From Tabrizicola sp. TH137 (GTDB taxonomy: Bacteria; Pseudomonadota; Alphaproteobacteria; Rhodobacterales; Rhodobacteraceae): a stretch of DNA of 64,000 bases. Numbering within the stretch: position 1 is the first letter of the stretch; each line of letters begins with the position of its first letter. The notes beneath the pieces are model-generated. The model searched no databases and had not been told where the DNA came from. It saw nothing but the letters and a program-made list of their open reading frames with translations. The position numbers and the translations under genes were made by a program. This document shows positions 27,926 through 37,679 of this stretch, piece by piece. Location of the stretch: the NCBI RefSeq assembly GCF_002855575.1, contig NZ_PKRQ01000003.1, forward strand, positions 62,001 through 126,000, in the 5' to 3' direction.

Positions 27926-28831
27926 TCAATCCTTGTCAGTCTTCTTCGCCCGCGTGGCGCGGGGTTTCGTCCCGGTGGCATCCGGCGCAACCTTCGCGTC
28001 TGCCGTCTTCGCGGCGGCCTTCGGCGCTGCCTGGGCCTTGGCGGCAGGCTTGGCCGCAGGGGCCGCCTCCGCGGCAACCGGCTCCGCCACCTGCGCTTTG
28101 GCCGCAGGTTTCGCCGCCTTGGCCTTGCCCAGCCAGGGCGTCAGGATCGGCACTTCCGTCCCGTCAATCCGCTTCACCGTATCGCCGATATCCACCGCGA
28201 GTTGGGCCGAGGCATTATGCGGCTTCCGCCCCGCCGCGAACTCCTTCAGCGAGGTCAGCCCCGACAGGGGCTCTGCCGCGTAACGGCCATTCTGCGGCCC
28301 CGGCACCGGCACCTCCCCCTTGGAGAAACGCGCGATCAGATCCCGCAGCTTCTCGGCGGTCAGGTCCTCATAGTAATCCTTGCCGATCTGGGCCATGGGC
28401 GCATTGGCGCAGGCGCCCATGCATTCCACTTCCTCCCAGGAAAACTTCCCGTCCTTCGAGAGGGTATGCGGCGCCGGCGCGATCAGCTCCTTGCAGACCG
28501 CGATCAACTCCTCCGCCCCGCAGATCATGCAAGAGGTGGTGCCGCAGATCTGCACATGCGCCACGCTGCCCACAGGCTGCAACTGGAACATAAAATAGAA
28601 GGTCGCCACTTCCAGCGCCCGGATATAGGCCATCCCCAGCATGTCGGCGACATGCTCGATCGCCGGACGGGTCAGCCACCCCTCCTGTTCCTGCGCGCGC
28701 CACAAAAGCGGGATGATGGCGCTGGCCTGACGGCCCTCGGGATACTTCGAAATCTGCCCCTTTGCCCATTCCAGATTGGCAGGCGTGAAGGCAAAGCTGT
28801 CCGGTTGGACGGGATGCAGGCGGCGCAGCAT
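27926..28831 (-). CDS. nuoE: NADH-quinone oxidoreductase subunit E with basic Ala/Lys-rich tail
   Basis: 301 residues. The thioredoxin-like [2Fe-2S] domain occupies about 1-180, with cluster N1a ligands C96, C101, C137 and C141 ([11 protein letters not shown] and CMGACANAP). From about residue 235 the chain is an Ala/Lys/Pro-rich tail ([16 protein letters not shown], ending TRAKKTDKD) resembling histone H1-like low-complexity sequence. Many bacterial NuoE proteins stop near 170-240 residues. Its ATG overlaps the nuoD stop in a TAATG junction. Confidence 0.97.
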   Translation of the reverse strand: MLRRLHPVQPDSFAFTPANLEWAKGQISKYPEGRQASAIIPLLWRAQEQEGWLTRPAIEHVADMLGMAYIRALEVATFYFMFQLQPVGSVAHVQICGTTSCMICGAEELIAVCKELIAPAPHTLSKDGKFSWEEVECMGACANAPMAQIGKDYYEDLTAEKLRDLIARFSKGEVPVPGPQNGRYAAEPLSGLTSLKEFAAGRKPHNASAQLAVDIGDTVKRIDGTEVPILTPWLGKAKAAKPAAKAQVAEPVAAEAAPAAKPAAKAQAAPKAAAKTADAKVAPDATGTKPRATRAKKTDKD

Positions 28832-30045
28832 TAGCGGTCGATCTCCCCGAACACGACATCCATCGTGCCGATGATGGCGGATACGTCGGCAAGCTGATGC
28901 CCCTTGCAGATGTAATCCATGGATTGCAGGTGCAGATATCCCGGCGCGCGGATCTTGGCGCGATAGGGCTTGTTGGTGCCATCGGCCACCAGATAGACGC
29001 CGAATTCGCCCTTGGGCGCCTCGACGCAGGCATAGACCTCGCCCGCCGGCACGTGGAACCCTTCGGTGTAAAGCTTGAAGTGGTGGATCAGCGCCTCCAT
29101 CGAGGTCTTCATCTCCCCCCGCTTCGGCGGCGTCACCTTGCCCCGTGCCAGAATGTCGGTCTTGGCCGCAGGCTCGCGCAGCTTGGCGCAGGCCTGCCGG
29201 ATGATGTTGGTCGACTCCCGCATCTCCGCCATCCGGCACAGATAGCGGTCATAGCAATCGCCATTCTTGCCGACCGGGATCTTGAAGTCGAATTCGTCAT
29301 AGCATTCATAGGGCTGCGCCCGCCGCAGGTCCCAGGCAAGGCCAGACCCGCGCACCATGACGCCGGAATAGCCCCAGTTCTGGATATCCTCTTCGCTGAC
29401 GATCCCGATATCGGCATTGCGCTGCTTGAAGATGCGGTTCTCGGTCAGCAGCCCGTCGATATCATCCAGCACCTTGGGGAAATGATCCGCCCATTCCTCG
29501 ATATCGTCGATCAGTTGCGGCGGCAGGTCCTGATGCACGCCGCCGGGCCGGAAATAGGCCGCATGCAGCCGCGCCCCGCAGGCGCGTTCGTAGAAGACCA
29601 TCAGCTTCTCGCGCTCTTCGAACCCCCACAAGGGGGGCGTCAGCGCGCCCACATCCATCGCCTGCGTGGTCACGTTCAGCAGATGGTTCAGCACCCGCCC
29701 GATTTCCGAATACAGCACGCGGATCAGGCTCGCCCGGCGCGGCACTGCCGTCCCGGTCAACCGCTCGATCGCCAGACACCAGGCATGTTCCTGGTTCATC
29801 GGCGCGACGTAATCCAGACGGTCGAAATAGGGCAGGTTCTGAAGGTAGGTCCGGCTCTCCATCAGCTTTTCGGTGCCGCGATGCAAAAGCCCGATATGCG
29901 GATCGCAGCGTTCCACGATCTCGCCATCCAGTTCCAGCACCAGACGCAGCACACCATGCGCCGCCGGGTGCTGCGGCCCGAAATTGATGTTGAAGTTGCG
30001 GATCTTCTGTTCGCCCGTCAGCGCGTCGTCAAAGCTGCCGTCCAT
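28831..30045 (-). CDS. nuoD: NADH-quinone oxidoreductase subunit D
   Basis: 404 residues, the 49-kDa-type subunit that lines the quinone site next to cluster N2. Hallmarks are [19 protein letters not shown] with the quinone-site His, [14 protein letters not shown], and a C-terminus ending DVVFGEIDR, typical of the family. It is a stand-alone NuoD, not fused to NuoC as in E. coli. The start [13 protein letters not shown] is chosen over an upstream in-frame ATG because it fits the family length. Confidence 0.98.
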   Translation of the reverse strand: MDGSFDDALTGEQKIRNFNINFGPQHPAAHGVLRLVLELDGEIVERCDPHIGLLHRGTEKLMESRTYLQNLPYFDRLDYVAPMNQEHAWCLAIERLTGTAVPRRASLIRVLYSEIGRVLNHLLNVTTQAMDVGALTPPLWGFEEREKLMVFYERACGARLHAAYFRPGGVHQDLPPQLIDDIEEWADHFPKVLDDIDGLLTENRIFKQRNADIGIVSEEDIQNWGYSGVMVRGSGLAWDLRRAQPYECYDEFDFKIPVGKNGDCYDRYLCRMAEMRESTNIIRQACAKLREPAAKTDILARGKVTPPKRGEMKTSMEALIHHFKLYTEGFHVPAGEVYACVEAPKGEFGVYLVADGTNKPYRAKIRAPGYLHLQSMDYICKGHQLADVSAIIGTMDVVFGEIDR

Positions 30046-30098
30046 CGTCCTACCTCGCTTGGCGTTCGGCCCGCCCGTCACCGGACAGGCCCGCGCCC

Positions 30099-30698
30099 TC
30101 AGGCCTTTTTCTCGTCACCGGGAAGGATGTACTCGGCCCCTTCCCACGGGCTCATGAAATCGAACTGCCGGTATTCCTGCACCAGCTTCACCGGCTCATA
30201 GACCACCCGCTTCTGCGCCTCGTCATAGCGCACCTCGGTATAGCCCGTGGTCGGGAAATCCTTGCGCAGCGGATAGCCCCGGAACCCGTAATCCGTCAGG
30301 ATGCGCCGCAGGTCCGGATGGCCCGAAAAGAGGATGCCGAACATGTCGAACACCTCACGCTCGAACCAGTTCGCGCTGGGATGGATCGCACTCAGCGACG
30401 GGACCATCTCCTCCTCGCCCACCGCCACCTTCAGCCGGATGCGGTGGTTCTGATACATCGACAGGAAGTGATAGACGAGATCGAACCGCTCCGCCCGGTT
30501 CGGATGATCCACCGCCGTGATATCGACCAGCGAGGTGAAGCGGCAGGCGCTGTCTGTGCGCAGGAACTCCACCAACGCCTCCAGATGCGCCAGCGACACC
30601 TCCAGCGTCAACTCGCCAAAGGCCACGCGCGATCCCAGCACCGCATCGGGCTGCTTGAAGCCGATATGGGCGGCCAGTTCCTCAAGGGCTTCGGACAT
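30099..30698 (-). CDS. nuoC: NADH-quinone oxidoreductase subunit C
   Basis: 199 residues, the 30-kDa-type subunit of the peripheral arm. The family signature is [20 protein letters not shown] followed by [20 protein letters not shown]. It lies 12 bp after nuoB and 53 bp before nuoD. Length and start are standard. Confidence 0.97.
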   Translation of the reverse strand: MSEALEELAAHIGFKQPDAVLGSRVAFGELTLEVSLAHLEALVEFLRTDSACRFTSLVDITAVDHPNRAERFDLVYHFLSMYQNHRIRLKVAVGEEEMVPSLSAIHPSANWFEREVFDMFGILFSGHPDLRRILTDYGFRGYPLRKDFPTTGYTEVRYDEAQKRVVYEPVKLVQEYRQFDFMSPWEGAEYILPGDEKKA

Positions 30699-30710
30699 GT
30701 CTCGCCCTCC

Positions 30711-31244
30711 TCAGCGCGTGATGGTGCCGGTGCGGCGGATCTTCCGCTGCAATTGCAGGATGCCGTACAGCAGCGCCTCCGCCGTGGGCGGGCAGCCGGG
30801 CACATAGACATCGACCGGAACCACCCGGTCACAGCCGCGCACCACGGAATAGGAGTAATGGTAATACCCCCCGCCATTGGCGCAGGACCCCATGGAGATC
30901 ACGTAACGCGGCTCGGGCATCTGGTCATAGACCTTGCGCAGCGCGGGCGCCATCTTGTTGGTCAGCGTCCCGGCCACGATCATCAGGTCCGATTGCCGCG
31001 GCGAGGCCCGCGGCGCCGTGCCGAAGCGTTCCAGATCATAGCGCGGCATGGAGGTATGCATCATCTCCACCGCGCAGCAGGCCAGACCGAAGGTCATCCA
31101 GTGCAAGGACCCGATCCGCGCCCAGTTGATGATGTCCTCGGTCGAGGTCAGCAGGAACCCCTTGTCCTGCAATTCCCGGTTCAGCGCCTGGACCGCGACC
31201 TCATGGTCGCCGCCCGCCTGGTTCGGTGACGTGCTCACTCCCAT
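30711..31244 (-). CDS. nuoB: NADH-quinone oxidoreductase subunit B
   Basis: 177 residues, the PSST-type subunit carrying cluster N2. Ligands are the tandem cysteines C56-C57 in [12 protein letters not shown]121 in [14 protein letters not shown] and C151 in [14 protein letters not shown]. The start [12 protein letters not shown] lies inside the 3' end of nuoA (10-bp overlap), so translation is probably coupled. Confidence 0.98.
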   Translation of the reverse strand: MGVSTSPNQAGGDHEVAVQALNRELQDKGFLLTSTEDIINWARIGSLHWMTFGLACCAVEMMHTSMPRYDLERFGTAPRASPRQSDLMIVAGTLTNKMAPALRKVYDQMPEPRYVISMGSCANGGGYYHYSYSVVRGCDRVVPVDVYVPGCPPTAEALLYGILQLQRKIRRTGTITR

Positions 31245-31600
31245 TCCAGCGCTCCCTTCTTCCATTCATAGGCAAAGCCGACGGTCAGGATCGCGAGGAA
31301 GACCATCATCGACCAGAAGGCCGTCATGCTGATCTCGCCAAAGGCCACAGCCCAGGGGAACAGGAAAGCCACTTCAAGGTCGAAGATGATGAAAAGGATC
31401 GACACGAGGTAGAACCGCACGTCGAACTTCATCCGCGCATCGTCAAAGGCGTTGAACCCGCATTCATAGGCCGAAACCTTTTCCGGGTCCGGCCGCCGCA
31501 CCGCCAGCACCGCCGCCGCCAGCATCAGGACAAGGCCAAGCCCCACCGCCAATGCCAGAAGAATGAGTATGGGAAGATACTCTCGGAGAAGTGGGTCCAC
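31235..31600 (-). CDS. nuoA: NADH-quinone oxidoreductase subunit A
   Basis: 121 residues with three membrane helices. The conserved loop is [25 protein letters not shown], including the Cys that reports active/deactive state in related enzymes. The start is GTG at 31600, giving [11 protein letters not shown] in place of VDPLL, because AAGGAG lies exactly 6 nt upstream on the minus strand; the more upstream ATG would add an unlikely hydrophilic extension. It is the first gene of the operon. Confidence 0.97.
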   Translation of the reverse strand: MDPLLREYLPILILLALAVGLGLVLMLAAAVLAVRRPDPEKVSAYECGFNAFDDARMKFDVRFYLVSILFIIFDLEVAFLFPWAVAFGEISMTAFWSMMVFLAILTVGFAYEWKKGALEWE

Positions 31601-31907
31601 GAGGCGCTCCTTCGGCTGGCGACATGCGAGCTGTGGCCACGTCCGGGCCACTTGTTCTCTTGGCGCTCCGTTTACTCTGCCCCCCGCCCGCGGTCAACCG
31701 AAGCCGGGTCGAAAAAGCCCACATGCGACAAGGGATTCCATGAATTGTATGCAACGGCACACCGTTCCCGCCTCACCGGACGCCCCCCGCCACCGCCGCC
31801 GCAGCGCCGAGTCGGCGCCCACGGACCGGGGCCGCGGCACAAAGCCGCTGGCCTTGCCCGGCGCCTTGCGCTTCACTCGGCCCCAGCCGACCGAGAAAGG
31901 AAGACCC
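31601..31907. promoter_or_regulatory. Divergent promoter region of the nuo operon and creA
   Basis: This 307-bp space separates nuoA (minus) and creA (plus) and must contain the promoter of the 21-kb nuo transcript. On the minus strand, TTGCAT and TTGTCG elements near 31720-31760 are possible -35 boxes, but no convincing -10 partner stands out, so I do not place the promoter exactly. No FnrL-like TTGAT-N4-ATCAA box is seen. Confidence 0.4.
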
Positions 31908-32372
31908 ATGCCCCGCACCGCCCGCCTCGCCCTGCTCCTCGCCACGTTCCTTCCCGCCCCCAGCCTCGCCGAAGAGGTCGGCCGCGTCGGGGTGGATTGG
32001 GTCGGCAATGATATCCTGATCGAGGCGCTCGCCGATCCCGACGTGCCCGGCGTCACCTGCCACCTCGCCTATTTCGACCGTTCCACGCTTGACCGGCTGA
32101 TGCAGGGCAACTGGTTCGAAGACCCGTCAAACTCCTCCATCGCCTGCCGCCAGACCGGCCCGATCACGCTCGGCGACATCGACCGCAGCGAAACGGGCGA
32201 GGAAATCTTCTCCGAACGCCAGTCGCTCCTGCTCAAGACGCTCTCCGTGACCCGCATCTTCGATGCGAAGAACAACACGCTGATCTATGTGGCCCATGCC
32301 CGCGAAGTGACCGAAGGCTCGGCCAAGATGTCGATCTCGACTGTCCCCCTCTGGCGCGCGACCCAACCCTAG
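31908..32372 (+). CDS. creA: CreA family protein
   Basis: 154 residues. A signal peptide (MPRTARLALLLATFLPAPSLA) is followed by the CreA core: VGNDILIEALADPDVPGVTC, a second Cys in SSIACRQTGPI, and RIFDAKNNTLIYVAHAREV. CreA proteins are exported and of unknown function. The start has GAAAGGAAG upstream. The gene is divergent from nuoA and convergent with the DegT-type gene, across a cluster of palindromes. Confidence 0.92.
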   Translation: MPRTARLALLLATFLPAPSLAEEVGRVGVDWVGNDILIEALADPDVPGVTCHLAYFDRSTLDRLMQGNWFEDPSNSSIACRQTGPITLGDIDRSETGEEIFSERQSLLLKTLSVTRIFDAKNNTLIYVAHAREVTEGSAKMSISTVPLWRATQP

Positions 32373-32376
32373 GAAC

Positions 32377-32485
32377 GCAAAATTTTCCCCGAAAATTTTG
32401 CACAAAGGCGAAAATTCTTCACAGAAGAATTTTCCGATCCTGCCCGGCAGGATCGACCGGAAAAATTTTCGTACGAAAATTTTTC
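32377..32485. repeat. Cluster of four perfect palindromes between convergent genes
   Basis: Four perfect inverted repeats in 109 bp: GCAAAATTTTC/GAAAATTTTGC (32377-32401, 3-nt loop), GAAAATTCTTC/GAAGAATTTTC (32410-32434, 3-nt loop), GATCCTGCC/GGCAGGATC (32436-32454) and a continuous 26-bp palindrome with half site GAAAAATTTTCGT (32460-32485). Three are AT-rich in a GC-rich genome. They fill the gap between creA and the DegT-type gene and may act as bidirectional terminators; the last shares its TTTTCGTACGAAAA core with 10080-10109. Confidence 0.88.
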
Positions 32486-32494
32486 GCCCCGGCC

Positions 32495-33745
32495 TCAATC
32501 GGCCAGTGGCACCGCCACCGCCGCCTCTTCGCCCGTCTGCTGCACCGCCAGGACCTCGGCCCTGATGATCCGCGCGATCAGAGTGCAATCCTCGGGGGCA
32601 AAGGTCAGCGGCACCCGCATGTCGATCAGCCCCGCCAGCACCCGGTCGGTCGCCGGCAGCGGTGCAGGCTCGGCATAGCGCCAATGCTCATAGCGGCTGG
32701 TAAAGGCCACCGGCTCCGCCGCGCCGAACCACTTCAACTCCACCCCCCGCGCCGCGCAGCGCGCGATCAGCGCGCGGATGCGGCCCTCCGGCCAGTCCGG
32801 CAGGCGGAACTGGAAGGAAGACCCGACATAGGTCTCTTCCTCCGGCCGCGGGATCAGCCGCAGCCCCGGCACATCCTCAAGCCCCGCTTCCAGCGTCCGG
32901 TAAAGCCGCCCCCAACGCGCCACCCGTTCCTCCAGCAGGCGCAATTGCGGCCGCAGGATCGCTGCGCGCAGATTGTCCATCCGGCCCGAGATGTTGGGAA
33001 CGTCCAGCCGCAGCCCCTCGAACACCTCCACAGGCGGGGCCGCGCGGTGCCGGGCATAGAGCATATAGGACCCCGACAGCAGCACCGCCCGCGCCGCCAC
33101 CTCGGCCTCATCGGTGATGATGAACCCGCCCTCGCCGGAATTCACATGCTTGTAGGTCTGCATCGAATAGCATCCCACCCGCCCATGCCGCCCCGAGGGC
33201 ACCCCCCGCCAGCTTGCCCCCATCGTATGGGCGCAATCCTCGATCACCGTCACCCCCAGCGCATCGCAAAGCGCCATCAGCCGGTCCATGTCGCAGACAT
33301 GCCCCCGCATATGCGACAGCAGCAACACCTTCGCCCCGCTCGCTTGCGCCTGAACCTCCAGATGCCGGAAGTCGATGGTCAGATCTTCCGTCACCTCCAC
33401 AAACACCGGCCGCGCGCCGACCGAGGCAATCGCCCCCGGCACCGGGGCCAGCGTGAAGGCATTGGACAACACCGCCTCTCCCGCCTTCACCCCCACGGCG
33501 CGCAGCGCGCAGGCCATCGCATAGCCGCCCGAGGCGACCGCGAGGCAGTATTTCGCCCCGGTCAGCGCCGCGAATTCCTCTTCCAGAAGGGCAGTTTCCG
33601 CCACCTCTCCCGGCGCGGTGTTGTAGCGGTGCAGCCGCCCATGCCGCAGCACCTCCAGCGCCGCCGCGATCCCCTCTTCCGGGATCGGCTCCTGCTGGGT
33701 GAAACTCCCCGTGAAGCGTTCCGAACCCTCGCCCGCCCCGTCCAT
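32495..33745 (-). CDS. DegT/DnrJ/EryC1-family PLP-dependent enzyme
   Basis: 416 residues. PLP-fold features are the SGGYAMACALRA anchor near 75, the VIEDCAHTMGASW Asp motif near 175 and the Schiff-base lysine in YSMQTYKHVNSGEGG near 210. These enzymes usually aminate or dehydrate keto-sugars. No sugar nucleotide cluster is nearby, so the substrate is open. Its ATG overlaps the stop of the phosphatase gene (TGATG), so the two form an operon. Confidence 0.85.
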   Translation of the reverse strand: MDGAGEGSERFTGSFTQQEPIPEEGIAAALEVLRHGRLHRYNTAPGEVAETALLEEEFAALTGAKYCLAVASGGYAMACALRAVGVKAGEAVLSNAFTLAPVPGAIASVGARPVFVEVTEDLTIDFRHLEVQAQASGAKVLLLSHMRGHVCDMDRLMALCDALGVTVIEDCAHTMGASWRGVPSGRHGRVGCYSMQTYKHVNSGEGGFIITDEAEVAARAVLLSGSYMLYARHRAAPPVEVFEGLRLDVPNISGRMDNLRAAILRPQLRLLEERVARWGRLYRTLEAGLEDVPGLRLIPRPEEETYVGSSFQFRLPDWPEGRIRALIARCAARGVELKWFGAAEPVAFTSRYEHWRYAEPAPLPATDRVLAGLIDMRVPLTFAPEDCTLIARIIRAEVLAVQQTGEEAAVAVPLAD

Positions 33746-34419
33746 CAGCGCACCAGCCTTTCCGCCAGTTCCGGCAGATCATCGAAATGATCCAGCACCG
33801 CCTCCGGGTCAAGGCGCGTGATCCCCCGCCCCTCGGGACCAAAGGTCACAAGCGCGACAGGCACCCCCGCCGCGATCCCCGTCCTGCGGTCCGTCTCGGT
33901 ATCCCCCACCAGCATCGACCGCGCAACCACACCGCCCGCCCGCTGCACCGAGGCCAGATAGGGCGCGGCATCGGGCTTCCGCACCGGCAGCGTATCCGCC
34001 CCCACCAGCGCATCAAACAGCCCCCGCACCCCCAGCCGCTGCATCAATGTCTCGGCCAGCCCCTCGGGCTTGTTGGTGCAGATGGCCGTGGCGAAACCGC
34101 GCTCCCGCAGCAGCTCCACCGCCGCCACGGCACCGGGATAAAGCCGCGTCTCGCGGCAGATGCCCTCGGCATAGGCGGCCAGCAGGCGGGGATATTGCGC
34201 CTCCACCTGCACCTCTGACCCCGCAATCCCCAGCCGCGCGAAGCCCAGCCGCAGCATCGCCTTCCCGCCATGGAAGGCTGTCAGCGCATCGCCCCCGTCC
34301 AGCACATCGCCATGCCCCAGATCGCGGAAACAGGCATTGGCCGCCGCCAGCAGATCGGCAGAGGTATCCGCCAGCGTCCCGTCCAGATCAAAGACCACCG
34401 TCCGCCGCCCCTGCAACAC
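33745..34419 (-). CDS. gph: Phosphoglycolate phosphatase (HAD family)
   Basis: 224 residues. HAD motifs: VFDLDGTLADTSADL (nucleophile Asp and acid Asp), ATAICTNKPEG (motif II), RKPDAAPY (Lys) and MLVGDTETDRRTGIAAG (motif III), with an alpha-helical cap. This layout fits Gph, which hydrolyses 2-phosphoglycolate. No ATG exists near the N-terminus; GTG at 34419 is chosen because GGAGG lies 8 nt upstream. It is divergent from glmU with 84 bp between them. Confidence 0.85.
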   Translation of the reverse strand: MLQGRRTVVFDLDGTLADTSADLLAAANACFRDLGHGDVLDGGDALTAFHGGKAMLRLGFARLGIAGSEVQVEAQYPRLLAAYAEGICRETRLYPGAVAAVELLRERGFATAICTNKPEGLAETLMQRLGVRGLFDALVGADTLPVRKPDAAPYLASVQRAGGVVARSMLVGDTETDRRTGIAAGVPVALVTFGPEGRGITRLDPEAVLDHFDDLPELAERLVR

Positions 34420-34503
34420 CGCGAAATCCTCCGTGAAGCGGGCCTCTCTTGCGGCCCGGCCCAATGGGGGTAAAACGGGCGGCAAAAGAAGGAAAGGGGC
34501 AGC

Positions 34504-35859
34504 ATGCCGGTTTCGCTCATCGTTCTCGCCGCGGGTCAGGGCACGCGGATGAATTCCGACCTGCCCAAGGTGCTGCATCAGGTGGGCGCCGCCCCTCTCC
34601 TCCACCATGCCCTCGCCGCCGGCCGCGCGCTGGAACCGGAGGTGACCGTCGTTGTCACCGGCCATGGCGCCGAACAGGTGGCAAAATCCGCCCGCGCCTT
34701 CGACCCCGATATCCAGACCGCCCTCCAGGAAGAACAGAAGGGCACCGCCCATGCCGTCCTCCAGGCCGCGCCGCTTCTGGAAGGCGTGGCAGGCGATGCC
34801 CTCGTCCTTTACGGCGACACGCCCTTCATCCGCCCCGAAACGCTTCAGGCCATGCTCGACGCCCGTCGTCGCCATGCCGTCGTCGTCCTTGGCTTCCACG
34901 CCGCCGATCCAGGCCGCTATGGCCGCCTGATCGCCGAAGGCGACACCCTCCACCGCATCGTCGAATGGAAGGACGCGACCGAGGACGAACGCGCCGTCAC
35001 GCTCTGCAATTCCGGCGTCCTCTGCGCCGATGCCGCCACGCTGATGCGCCTCTGCGCCGCCGTGGGCAATGCCAATGCCGCAGGCGAATACTACCTGCCC
35101 GATATCGTGGCCCTCGCCCGGGCCGAGGGCCTCTCCGCCGGCCTCATCCTCTGCGACGAATCCGAAACGCTGGGCATCAACACCCGCGCCGAACTCGCCC
35201 GCGCCGAGGCCGCCTTCCAGTCCCGCGCGCGGACCGAGGCGCTGGAAAACGGCGTCACCCTCACCGCCCCCGAAACCGTCTTCTTCGCCCTCGACACCCA
35301 TGTCGGCCGCGACGCGATCATCGGCCCCAACGTCCTCTTCGGCCCCGGCGTCACCATCGAGTCGGGGGCCGAGGTGAAAGGCTTCTGCCATCTCGAAGGC
35401 TGCCACATCAGCCGCGGCGCCACTGTTGGCCCCTTCGCCCGCCTGCGCCCCGGCGCCGAACTGGCCGAGGATGTCCATGTCGGCAATTTCGTGGAAATCA
35501 AGAACGCCATCCTTGAAGAAGGCGTGAAGGTCGGCCACCTCACCTATCTCGGCGATGCCCATGTCGGTGAACACACGAATATCGGCGCGGGCACCGTCAC
35601 CTGCAACTATGACGGGGTGATGAAGCACCGCACCACCATCGGCAAACGCGCCTTCATCGGGTCCGACACGATGCTCGTGGCCCCCGTCACCGTGGGCGAC
35701 GGCGCGCTCACCGGATCGGGCTCCGTCATCACCGAAGACGTCCCGGCCGAGGCCATCGCGCTGGGTCGCGCAAAACAGGTCACCAAACCGGGGCTCGCCC
35801 CGAAATTGTTCGAAAAATTAAAATCCATCAAGGCATCCAAGCCAAAAGGGCAAGAATAA
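34504..35859 (+). CDS. glmU: Bifunctional N-acetylglucosamine-1-phosphate uridyltransferase / glucosamine-1-phosphate acetyltransferase
   Basis: 451 residues. Makes UDP-GlcNAc for peptidoglycan and lipopolysaccharide. The N-terminal nucleotidyltransferase has LAAGQGTRMNSDLPKVLHQ; the C-terminal left-handed beta-helix begins near 250 and carries the acetyltransferase region TVTCNYDGVMKHRTTIG. AAGGAAAGG precedes the ATG. The stop overlaps the glmS ATG (TAATG), giving an operon that covers both ends of the amino-sugar pathway; glmM is not in the window. Confidence 0.97.
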   Translation: MPVSLIVLAAGQGTRMNSDLPKVLHQVGAAPLLHHALAAGRALEPEVTVVVTGHGAEQVAKSARAFDPDIQTALQEEQKGTAHAVLQAAPLLEGVAGDALVLYGDTPFIRPETLQAMLDARRRHAVVVLGFHAADPGRYGRLIAEGDTLHRIVEWKDATEDERAVTLCNSGVLCADAATLMRLCAAVGNANAAGEYYLPDIVALARAEGLSAGLILCDESETLGINTRAELARAEAAFQSRARTEALENGVTLTAPETVFFALDTHVGRDAIIGPNVLFGPGVTIESGAEVKGFCHLEGCHISRGATVGPFARLRPGAELAEDVHVGNFVEIKNAILEEGVKVGHLTYLGDAHVGEHTNIGAGTVTCNYDGVMKHRTTIGKRAFIGSDTMLVAPVTVGDGALTGSGSVITEDVPAEAIALGRAKQVTKPGLAPKLFEKLKSIKASKPKGQE

Positions 35860-37679
35860 TGTGCGGAATTGTAGGGGTTCTTGGCAACCACGAAGCGGCG
35901 CCGCTGCTGGTCGAGGCGCTGAAACGGCTCGAATATCGCGGCTATGACAGCGCCGGGATCGCCACCGTCAACAAGGGCCGGCTCGACCGCCGCCGCGCCG
36001 TGGGCAAGCTCGTCAACCTCTCCGACCTGCTGGTCCATGAACCGCTCGCCGGCAAGGCCGGGATCGGCCATACCCGCTGGGCCACCCATGGCGCGGCCAC
36101 CGTCGCCAATGCCCATCCCCACCGCGCCGGCCCCGTCGCCGTCGTCCATAACGGGATCATCGAGAACTTCCGCGAGTTGCGCGAAGAACTCGCCGCCGCC
36201 GGTTACGTGCAGGAATCCGAAACCGATACCGAAACCATCGCCCTCCTCGCCCAGCTTCACATGGACAAGGGCGCAACGCCCGTCGAGGCCGCGCGCCAGA
36301 CCCTTCACCGCCTGCACGGCGCCTTCGCGCTCTGCTTCCTCTTCGACGGGCAGGACGATCTGATGATCGCCGCGCGCAAGGGCAGCCCGCTCGCCATCGG
36401 CCATGGCAAGGGCGAGATGTTCGTCGGCTCCGACGCCATCGCGCTCGCCCCCCTCACCGACCGCATCACCTATCTTGAAGAGGGCGACTGGGCCGTCATC
36501 ACCCGCCACGGCGCGGAAATCTTCGATGCGCAGGATCGCCGCGCCAACCGCGCCGAAACCCGCATCCAGATCGAGGCCACCCGCATCGAAAAGGCGGGCT
36601 ACAAGCATTTCATGGCGAAAGAGATCGCCGAACAGCCCGTCGTCATCGCCGATGCGCTCAAGCATTACATCGGCCCCGACGGCAGCACGCTCAACCTGCC
36701 CGCCGAGGTGGATTTTGCAGCCGTGGACCGCATCACCATGGTCGCCTGCGGCACCGCCTCCTATGCCTGCCACGTCGCGAAATACTGGTTCGAACAGATC
36801 GCAGGGCTTCCCGCCGAAATCGACATCGCGTCGGAATTCCGCTACCGCGAACCGCCGCTCTCCCCCACCTCCTGGGCGCTTTTCGTCAGCCAATCCGGCG
36901 AAACCGCCGACACGCTCGCCGCCCTGCGCTATGCGAAGGAAAAGGTGGCCAAGGTCGTCTCGGTGGTGAACGTCCCCACCTCCTCCATCGCGCGGGAAAG
37001 CGACCTGTCGCTTCCGATCCTCGCTGGGGTCGAGGTCGGCGTCGCCTCCACCAAGGCCTTCACCTGCCAGCTCACCGTCCTCGCCCTCCTCGCCCTCAAG
37101 GCGGCGGTGGATCGCGGACGAATGGATGCGGCGGGCCTTGCCGCCCACCTGTCCGCCCTGCGCAACCTGCCCGGCCTGATGAACCACGCGCTTGGCCTCT
37201 CGCAGGCCATCGCCGACATCGCCGAAGACCTGGCCGAGGCGCAGGATATCCTCTTCCTCGGGCGCGGCGCGATGTATCCCATGGCCCTCGAAGGCGCGCT
37301 GAAACTCAAGGAAATCAGCTATATCCACGCCGAAGGTTACGCATCGGGCGAACTCAAGCACGGCCCCATCGCCCTGATCGACGCCCGCGTCCCCGTCATC
37401 GTCATGGCCCCCCGCGACGCGCTTTTCGAAAAGACCGTCTCGAACATGCAGGAAGTGATGGCCCGCCACGGCAAGGTGCTGCTCATCTCCGATGCCCAAG
37501 GCGTGGCCGAGGCGGGCAGCGGCACATGGGCCACCCTCACCCTGCCCGAGGTGCCGCCCGCCTTCGCGCCCATCCTCTACGCGGTCCCGGCGCAACTGCT
37601 CGCCTATCACACAGCCATCGCCAAGGGGACGGACGTGGACCAACCCCGCAACCTCGCCAAATCGGTGACGGTGGAATGA
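35859..37679 (+). CDS. glmS: Glutamine--fructose-6-phosphate aminotransferase (isomerizing)
   Basis: 606 residues. Converts fructose-6-phosphate and glutamine to glucosamine-6-phosphate. The N-terminal Cys2 of MCGIVGVLG is the glutaminase nucleophile; GHTRWATHG and HNGIIENF follow. Two SIS domains hold CGTASYACHVAKYW and SQSGETADTLAALR. It ends DQPRNLAKSVTVE, normal for the family. It overlaps glmU (1 bp) and the alkylation repair gene (ATGA). No glmS ribozyme is expected, since the gene is inside an operon. Confidence 0.98.
   Translation: MCGIVGVLGNHEAAPLLVEALKRLEYRGYDSAGIATVNKGRLDRRRAVGKLVNLSDLLVHEPLAGKAGIGHTRWATHGAATVANAHPHRAGPVAVVHNGIIENFRELREELAAAGYVQESETDTETIALLAQLHMDKGATPVEAARQTLHRLHGAFALCFLFDGQDDLMIAARKGSPLAIGHGKGEMFVGSDAIALAPLTDRITYLEEGDWAVITRHGAEIFDAQDRRANRAETRIQIEATRIEKAGYKHFMAKEIAEQPVVIADALKHYIGPDGSTLNLPAEVDFAAVDRITMVACGTASYACHVAKYWFEQIAGLPAEIDIASEFRYREPPLSPTSWALFVSQSGETADTLAALRYAKEKVAKVVSVVNVPTSSIARESDLSLPILAGVEVGVASTKAFTCQLTVLALLALKAAVDRGRMDAAGLAAHLSALRNLPGLMNHALGLSQAIADIAEDLAEAQDILFLGRGAMYPMALEGALKLKEISYIHAEGYASGELKHGPIALIDARVPVIVMAPRDALFEKTVSNMQEVMARHGKVLLISDAQGVAEAGSGTWATLTLPEVPPAFAPILYAVPAQLLAYHTAIAKGTDVDQPRNLAKSVTVE

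Noticed and set aside
31601-31907. FnrL or RegA sites in the nuo promoter
   Set aside because: No TTGAT-N4-ATCAA box is visible, and degenerate RegA-like matches were too weak to report.
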